NCBI GenBank assembly: GCA_021158865.1
Contig: JAGGSX010000188.1
Coordinates: forward strand, 1-18,337
Direction: 5' to 3'
From: Thermoplasmata archaeon
Lineage (GTDB): Archaea > Thermoplasmatota > E2 > UBA202 > JdFR-43
DNA length: 18,337 nt
In this document: one piece after another, positions 13,249-18,337 of the stretch
Numbering within the stretch: the stretch's first letter is position 1
Layout of the letters: every line of letters starts with the position of its first letter
Notes under the pieces: generated by a model
The model's input: only the letters and a program-made list of their open reading frames with translations
Database searches by the model: none
Told to the model about the DNA's origin: nothing
Translations under genes and position numbers: made by a program

Positions 13249-15462
13249 ATGTCTATGAAAATCATATTTAGAGGAGTGGTTCAAGGAGTTGGATTCAGAC
13301 CAACAGTTTATAGAATAGCAATTGATATGGGGCTAAATGGGTATGTATTGAATAAAGGTTCTGAAGTTGAAGTCGTTGTTGATAAAAAAGAAGAAGAATT
13401 TATAGAAGAATTGAAAAAAGAATTGCCTAAAATAGCAAGAATTGATGAGATAATAATTGAAAACTATGAAGAAAAATTCAAAGGCTTTAAAATACTGCAT
13501 AGCGAAGATGGGGAGAGAAGCTTTTCCATTCCAGTAGATACAGCAATATGCAATGATTGTTTGAAAGAAATTTTTGACCCGGGCAATAAAAGATACCATT
13601 ATCCTTTTACAAACTGCACTGTATGTGGAGCAAGATTCAGCATTATAAAAGATTTGCCTTACGATAGATGCAATACATCCATGGATAAATTTAAAATGTG
13701 TAATGATTGCATGGATGAATATAGTAACCCAAGCAATAGGAGATACCACGCTCAGACAATTTCATGCCCTGAATGTGGTCCATTCTATACGTTATATGAC
13801 AAAAATAAAAAAACTATTGCAGAAAGAGATGATGCAATAAAAAAATTTGCAGGATATGTTGATGATGGTGCGATAGGTATCATAAAATCATGGGGAGGGA
13901 TGCATATATCCTGCAAAATTGAGGAGATAAAAAAATTTAGAGAATGGTACATGAGATACCAAAAACCTTTTGCTATCATGGTAAGAGATATAAAAACTGC
14001 AATGAAATATGCATATATAACAAAAGAAGAAGAAAAAATTTTATTATCTAATGAGAGACCAATCTTATTGCTTAATAAAAGAAATAATAAACTTGAAGAA
14101 GCTTCTCCATGTTTGTCTACCATTGGAATTTATTTGCCTTATTCTGGTGTTCATCACTTACTATTTTCATATATGAATTCAGATGCATTGATAATGACTT
14201 CTGCAAATATTGCTGGAGAGCCAATGATTGTTGATAATGAAAAAGCATTTTCTTTAGGAGCAGATTTTTATCTTTTACATAATAGAGATATAATAAATAG
14301 AGTGGATGATTCTGTAATTAAATTATGGAAGGGAAGGAAATTTTTTATAAGGCGTTCGAGAGGGTTTATTCCATATTTTATCAAATCAAATCATAGCAAA
14401 AGAATTATTTCTGTGGGAGCAGAAGAAAATGTATGTGGTGCCATTTCTTATAATAAAAAAATTTATTCAACACAGTATATTGGAAATACAAAATATTATC
14501 CAACCCTTGAATTTCTTTACGAAAGCTTGAAATTTTTAATGAAATTAATGAAAATAAAAGAAATTGATGCTGTAGCCATGGATATGCATCCAAGATATGC
14601 GACTAAAAGAATTGCAGAAAAAATTGCAAATGAATATGATGTTAAAACGATTGAAATACAGCATCATTGGGCTCATGCTACTTCGCTTCTCCTTGAAAAT
14701 AATTTGGAGGAGGCAATTGTTATCACCTTAGATGGACTCGGTTATGGAAGCGATGGTAATTTATGGGGAGGTGAGGTTTTATATGCAAGCTATAACAAAT
14801 TTGAAAGGTTGGGGCATCTAAAAGAATTGCCACTGATTGGAGGAGATAAAGCGGCAAAAGATGTTAGAAGACTTGTATTTGCAATCTTTAAAAAATGGAA
14901 CAAAAGCATATACTTTCATGGTATGGAAGAAGAAATTTTATCAAAGGCAATGGAAAAAGCACCATTATCAACAAGTATGGGGCGGCTCCTTGATGCGTTA
15001 TCCTGTTATCTTGGAATATGTAATTATAGAAGCTATGAGGGAGAGCCTGCAATGAAGCTCGAAAAATATTTGGAGATGGGTGAAAATAGATATGAATTTG
15101 ATTTAAAAGTTAAAAATGGGGTTGTAGATACAATATACCTTTTTAAACAACTTGTGGATGTTGCAAAAAATAAAAAATTGAATGAAAAAGAAAAATCCGA
15201 TTTGGCATACTCATTTGTGAAAAGTGTTATGAAGGGACTAACAAACATGGCAATAAAAAATGCTATTGACAGGGACATAAAGAATATAGGCATTAGTGGA
15301 GGTGTTTCATATAATATACCGATAACTGAAATGGTTGAAGAGGAGGTAAAAAAAGCTGGGCTTAACTTTATTACCCACAACATAATACCGAATGGAGACG
15401 GGGGTGTTGCCATGGGGCAAAATGCAATAGCTGGTTCTTTAATGGAGGAGCAAAATGCATGA
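13249..15462 (+). CDS. hypF: Carbamoyltransferase HypF ([NiFe]-hydrogenase maturation)
   Basis: HypF uses carbamoyl phosphate and ATP to load a carbamoyl group onto HypE, the source of the cyanide ligands of the [NiFe] site. The 737 residues contain all parts in order: acylphosphatase domain with FRGVVQGVGFRPTVYR (7-22); the double zinc finger with the exact family spacing CX2CX18CX2CX24CX2CX18CX2C (Cys101, 104, 123, 126, 151, 154, 173, 176); a YrdC-like domain (about 195-370) with KSWGGMHIS, KPFAIMVR and MTSANIAGEPM; and a Kae1-like carbamoyltransferase domain (about 385-737) with HHWAHA, LDGLGYGSDGNLWGGE and ISGGVSYN...GDGGVAMGQ. The start at 13249 or the ATG two codons later are both possible. 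It heads hypF-hypA-hypB; hypC, hypD and hypE must lie elsewhere. Confidence 0.97.
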   Translation: MSMKIIFRGVVQGVGFRPTVYRIAIDMGLNGYVLNKGSEVEVVVDKKEEEFIEELKKELPKIARIDEIIIENYEEKFKGFKILHSEDGERSFSIPVDTAICNDCLKEIFDPGNKRYHYPFTNCTVCGARFSIIKDLPYDRCNTSMDKFKMCNDCMDEYSNPSNRRYHAQTISCPECGPFYTLYDKNKKTIAERDDAIKKFAGYVDDGAIGIIKSWGGMHISCKIEEIKKFREWYMRYQKPFAIMVRDIKTAMKYAYITKEEEKILLSNERPILLLNKRNNKLEEASPCLSTIGIYLPYSGVHHLLFSYMNSDALIMTSANIAGEPMIVDNEKAFSLGADFYLLHNRDIINRVDDSVIKLWKGRKFFIRRSRGFIPYFIKSNHSKRIISVGAEENVCGAISYNKKIYSTQYIGNTKYYPTLEFLYESLKFLMKLMKIKEIDAVAMDMHPRYATKRIAEKIANEYDVKTIEIQHHWAHATSLLLENNLEEAIVITLDGLGYGSDGNLWGGEVLYASYNKFERLGHLKELPLIGGDKAAKDVRRLVFAIFKKWNKSIYFHGMEEEILSKAMEKAPLSTSMGRLLDALSCYLGICNYRSYEGEPAMKLEKYLEMGENRYEFDLKVKNGVVDTIYLFKQLVDVAKNKKLNEKEKSDLAYSFVKSVMKGLTNMAIKNAIDRDIKNIGISGGVSYNIPITEMVEEEVKKAGLNFITHNIIPNGDGGVAMGQNAIAGSLMEEQNA

Positions 15463-15856
15463 ATGGGCACTTGCAGAAGCTGTTATTTCTACAGTTAAGG
15501 AAATAGCAGAAAAAGAAAATTTTAGCATGGTGAAGCAAGTAAATATAAAAATTGGAGAATTGCAGGGAATAGAAATTGATATTTTTGAATTTGCTCTGAA
15601 AGAATTATTGCAAGGTAATTTAAAAAATGCAGAAATTAGAATTAAGGTCGTGAAAACAAAGTTTAGATGCAATGTTTGTGGATATGAATGGAAATTTGAT
15701 GAATCTAAAAATTTGGATGAAGAAGCGAGAGAATCCATTCACTTTATTCCAGAAGTTGTTTTTGCCTACACAAGATGCCCAAAATGTGGAAGCCCTGATT
15801 TTGAAATTATGGAAGGAAGAGGGGTATGGGTTGAATCAATCAGAGGTGAGAAATGA
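15455..15856 (+). CDS. hypA: Hydrogenase nickel metallochaperone HypA
   Basis: HypA delivers nickel to the hydrogenase large subunit. The 133 residues begin with MHEWALAEA, where the N-terminal amine, His2 and neighbouring residues bind nickel, and contain a zinc domain with Cys72, Cys75, Cys108 and Cys111. The 32 residues between the Cys pairs, including HFIPE, are the archaeal-type insertion, longer than in bacteria. The ATG overlaps the hypF stop by 8 nt and has GGAGG about 6 nt upstream, and the stop overlaps hypB by 4 nt, so the three are one translationally coupled operon. Confidence 0.97.
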   Translation: MHEWALAEAVISTVKEIAEKENFSMVKQVNIKIGELQGIEIDIFEFALKELLQGNLKNAEIRIKVVKTKFRCNVCGYEWKFDESKNLDEEARESIHFIPEVVFAYTRCPKCGSPDFEIMEGRGVWVESIRGEK

Positions 15857-16626
15857 TAGATCCAAGACTTGCTATCATAGATGAAAGGCTGAAAAAGATT
15901 AAAAGAATAATTTCTGTGGGTAGTGGAAAAGGAGGGGTAGGAAAAAGTATGGTTTCATCAGCTCTTGCTTTAGCTTTATCAAAAAAATATAAAGTTGGAT
16001 TGCTTGATTTGGATTTTTATGGCCCATCTTCACATTTAATACTCAATGCAGGAAATTTGTATCCAGAAGAGAAAAATGGAATATTGCCACCTAAAATAAA
16101 TAAAATAAAATTTATGTCAATCATATATTATACAAAAGACAATCCATCCCCCTTTAAGGGAGCAGACATATCAAATGCAATAATAGAATTACTTGCTATA
16201 ACTATATGGCATAACCTTGATTTTCTTATTATTGATATGCCGCCAGGCATTGGCGAGGAAGTATTGAATGTTATCCATTTCATGAAAAAAAATGAATTCA
16301 TTATTGTTACAACTCCTTCAAAACTTTCATGGGAAACTGTGAGAAAATTGTTGCTGCTTCTAAAAGAAATTGGCGTGCCAATAATAGGTGTTGTAGAAAA
16401 TATGAAATTTGAAAAAAATGATTTTATAAAAAATGAAACAGAAAAATTTGGGATTCCATACCTCGGAGAAATTTATTTTGATGCTGGCATAGAAAAATCG
16501 ATAGGTAATACAAGTATGCTCATGAACACAAATTTTGGCAAAAAAATTGAAGAAATAGCAGAAAGTATTGCAAATAAAGGAAGCATAAAGCATGGTTTGA
16601 TTAGACACTCAAAAAGTTTTAAATAA
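15853..16626 (+). CDS. hypB: Mrp/MinD-type HypB ATPase partner of HypA
   Basis: A P-loop ATPase of the Mrp/MinD group, 257 residues, with deviant Walker A GSGKGGVGKS (23-32, signature Lys26), the DLDFYGPSSH switch (Asp52, Asp54), and IDMPPGIGEE as Walker B region. It lacks a CxxC for an Fe-S cluster at its C terminus, unlike Nbp35/Mrp scaffold proteins. In Thermococcus an ATPase of exactly this kind replaces the bacterial GTPase HypB and binds HypA, raising its nickel affinity; the phrase FMSIIYYTKDNPSPF and the position right after hypA fit that role. GAGGTGA precedes the ATG, which overlaps the hypA stop (ATGA). The alternative, a general Fe-S carrier, is less likely in this operon. Confidence 0.9.
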   Translation: MIDPRLAIIDERLKKIKRIISVGSGKGGVGKSMVSSALALALSKKYKVGLLDLDFYGPSSHLILNAGNLYPEEKNGILPPKINKIKFMSIIYYTKDNPSPFKGADISNAIIELLAITIWHNLDFLIIDMPPGIGEEVLNVIHFMKKNEFIIVTTPSKLSWETVRKLLLLLKEIGVPIIGVVENMKFEKNDFIKNETEKFGIPYLGEIYFDAGIEKSIGNTSMLMNTNFGKKIEEIAESIANKGSIKHGLIRHSKSFK

Positions 16627-16654
16627 TTCGTCTATATTAGCAATTGGAGATAAA

Positions 16655-18337
16655 ATGAAAAAAATGGGCATTTTAGTGGGTATAATTTTGGTTATGAATG
16701 CCATGGTTATTTTAGCTGAAACAAAAGATCATCCAATTGGGAGTGTGATATGGCAATACCAGATAAGTGGAGGATGGGATAACAGCGTTAAAGCGATATC
16801 AAGCATATCTGATGTTGATGGTGATGGAATAGATGATGTAATTGCATGTTCGGAAGATGATTATATTAGGTGCTTTAGTGGTGGAGCAAATGGAACAGGC
16901 ATTGTAATATGGGAACACGAAATATATTCAGGTTCTCTATGGGAACAGAATGAACTTGCAATTATAGAGGATATAGATGGAGATGGACATGATGATATAA
17001 TAGTTGGCACTCCATGGGGCGATCGTTCAATAATTGCTTTATCTGGAATGACGGGAGAACAAATATGGAAACATGATACACATGAATATGGAGATGGAGG
17101 CTGGGTATATCAGGTTGATTGTAAATATGATTACAGTGGAGATGGGATAAATGATGTGCTTGCAGCAACTGGTGATGATTCCGACCATACTGGACCAAAA
17201 AGAATATACTGTCTTGATGGATTAACTGGCAACTCAATATGGGAATGCTATGTCGGCGGTCCCGCTTTTTCTGTAATTGGAGTAGAAGATTTTACAGGCG
17301 ATGGACAACCAGATGTGGTGGCGGGCGCCGCCAATTTGGCGGAAACAATGGGATATGCCTATGGCATCAATGGAGCCAATGGAAACATAGTATGGACTTT
17401 TTCTACAAGTGGCTCTGTATGGGCTCTGGAACAAATTGACGATGTAAATGGAGATGGAATAAAGGATATTATCATCGGAGATTTTTATGGAAATATATAC
17501 GGGCTTAATGCTGTTAATGGTAATGTGATATACAGCAATTCCATAGGTTCTTCTTCAACTATAACAAGATTCGTAAAACTTGATGATGTAAATGGAGATG
17601 GGCATCCTGATATTGTGCCGGCGCACAGCACTATTCATGTTGTTTTTGCAATAGATGGACAAACAGGCAATTTTATATGGACACATAATGTGGCTGACCA
17701 ACCTTGGAATGTTGCTAGAATTGGAGATGTAAATGGAGATGGGATAAATGATATCGTGGTTGGAACATTATACAACAATAATTATTGTTATTTCCTTGAT
17801 GGAACCGATGGCTCCGTAATTACTTCTATAAATTATTATGAGGCTGTAGATGCCATAGCTTCCATTCCAGATGTTGTTGGAGATGGCTCAATGGAAATGA
17901 TGGCTGGCGGTAGAAATGGAAAACTTACATGCTTTTCAGGTGGTATGAATGCTTCAGTAAATTATCCTCCATATCCTCCAAATATAAATGGGACTACGAA
18001 TGGGATAGTTGGAGAGGAATATGAATATACTTTTGTTACCACAGACCCAGATAATGATAGCATTTACTACCGTATTGACTGGGGAGATGGAAATATCACA
18101 CCATGGATAGGTCCTTTTGATTCTGGTGTTGGGTGCAATTGCTCTCATTCATGGGTTGCTGCAGGAAATTACACCATAAAAGTAGAAGCGAAAGATACCA
18201 AGAATGCAAAAAGTGATTGGTCAAGCATGAGTGTGGAAATAGTCAACCAGATATCATTCAATATTTCACTATCCCAAGGATGGAATTTTGTTACAATAGC
18301 TTGCGAGAACAATTATACAGCATCTTCTTTATATAAT
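16655..18337 (+). CDS. Secreted FG-GAP propeller and PKD-like surface protein, 3' end outside window
   Basis: The frame from the ATG at 16655 stays open for 561 codons to the last base, so the gene is cut by the window. GGAG lies about 5 nt before the start. Residues 1-21 are a signal peptide (MKKMGILVGIILVMNAMVILA). Eight FG-GAP/Ca-binding motifs of the form D-x-x-GDG-x-x-D/E begin at residues 53, 106, 159, 212, 263, 311, 358 and 406, spaced 47-53 residues; most blades also have a GxxIW or similar strand, as expected for a complete beta-propeller. A PKD-like domain follows (about 434-530: DPDNDSIYYRIDWGDGN, CSHSWVAAGNYTIKVEAKD), then the start of another domain (SLSQGWNFVTIA). Likely an exported surface protein for binding or adhesion; no catalytic residues are seen. 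Whether it is linked to the hyp operon 28 nt upstream is unknown. Confidence 0.9.
   Translation, partial: MKKMGILVGIILVMNAMVILAETKDHPIGSVIWQYQISGGWDNSVKAISSISDVDGDGIDDVIACSEDDYIRCFSGGANGTGIVIWEHEIYSGSLWEQNELAIIEDIDGDGHDDIIVGTPWGDRSIIALSGMTGEQIWKHDTHEYGDGGWVYQVDCKYDYSGDGINDVLAATGDDSDHTGPKRIYCLDGLTGNSIWECYVGGPAFSVIGVEDFTGDGQPDVVAGAANLAETMGYAYGINGANGNIVWTFSTSGSVWALEQIDDVNGDGIKDIIIGDFYGNIYGLNAVNGNVIYSNSIGSSSTITRFVKLDDVNGDGHPDIVPAHSTIHVVFAIDGQTGNFIWTHNVADQPWNVARIGDVNGDGINDIVVGTLYNNNYCYFLDGTDGSVITSINYYEAVDAIASIPDVVGDGSMEMMAGGRNGKLTCFSGGMNASVNYPPYPPNINGTTNGIVGEEYEYTFVTTDPDNDSIYYRIDWGDGNITPWIGPFDSGVGCNCSHSWVAAGNYTIKVEAKDTKNAKSDWSSMSVEIVNQISFNISLSQGWNFVTIACENNYTASSLYN

Noticed and set aside
15033..15470. 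145-codon minus-strand frame within hypF
   Set aside because: Shadow of hypF: no promoter, and the plus-strand frame has all family motifs.
1..18337. Near-identical ends (atcttcttatataat at the left, atcttctttatataat at the right) as a circular overlap
   Set aside because: The match is only about 15 bases with one inserted T, low complexity, and joining the ends would break the right-hand reading frame within a short distance.
16655..18337. PQQ-dependent dehydrogenase
   Set aside because: The blades show W-containing strands like PQQ repeats, but the regular D-x-x-GDG calcium motifs and lack of catalytic residues fit an FG-GAP propeller better.

Overview
The window is archaeal, AT-rich and densely coding. 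The markers are Orc1/Cdc6, the exosome subunit Csl4, RNA polymerase subunit L (Rpo11), a Sec11-like signal peptidase with Ser/His in place of bacterial Ser/Lys, TruD, a transketolase split into two genes, a hexulose-6-phosphate synthase fused to an RraA-like domain, and a Mrp/MinD-type HypB as in Thermococcales. TATA-like boxes sit about 22-26 nt in front of many start codons (leaderless mRNAs), while genes inside operons carry Shine-Dalgarno (SD) sequences. This fits a euryarchaeal lineage, perhaps a Thermoplasmata relative; the exact lineage cannot be fixed from the sequence alone.

Layout. 1-1933 (+): an unrecognised acidic protein open at the left edge, then orc1/cdc6. 1913-3150 (-): signal peptidase I and dCMP deaminase, an operon convergent with and overlapping orc1. 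3208-3375: a palindromic TATA box and a 43-residue zinc-ribbon gene (+). 3364-4197 (-): TatD-like metal-dependent hydrolase. 4224-6318 (-): csl4-rpoL-truD RNA operon. 6359-7450 (-): NOL1/NOP2/Sun RNA cytosine-C5 methyltransferase. 7451-7912: a divergent intergenic region filled by an ordered palindromic tandem repeat. 7913-9701 (+): transketolase N- and C-terminal subunits. 9832-9903 (+): tRNA-Asn(GUU), abutting the end of the convergent HPS-RraA gene (9904-11175, -). 11226-11555 (-): winged-helix regulator, divergent from thioredoxin and a triple-thioredoxin-fold lipoprotein (11635-13214, +). 13249-16626 (+): hypF-hypA-hypB for [NiFe]-hydrogenase maturation. 16655-18337 (+): a secreted FG-GAP propeller/PKD protein, open at the right edge.

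Working together: hypF makes the carbamoyl-derived cyanide ligand and hypA/hypB insert nickel, so a [NiFe]-hydrogenase is expected elsewhere in the genome. HPS-RraA and transketolase together could supply pentose phosphates from fructose-6-phosphate without an oxidative pentose phosphate pathway. Thioredoxin and the lipoprotein look like a cytosolic plus extracytoplasmic disulfide-exchange pair, possibly under the adjacent Cys-containing regulator.

The most unusual items are the exact 72-bp/144-bp ABABA repeat between two divergent promoters, the three-domain thioredoxin-fold lipoprotein with only one canonical CxxC, the divergent redox regulator candidate, and short GC-rich islets placed on active-site motifs in an otherwise AT-rich genome. 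No CRISPR array, transposase or integrase was seen.
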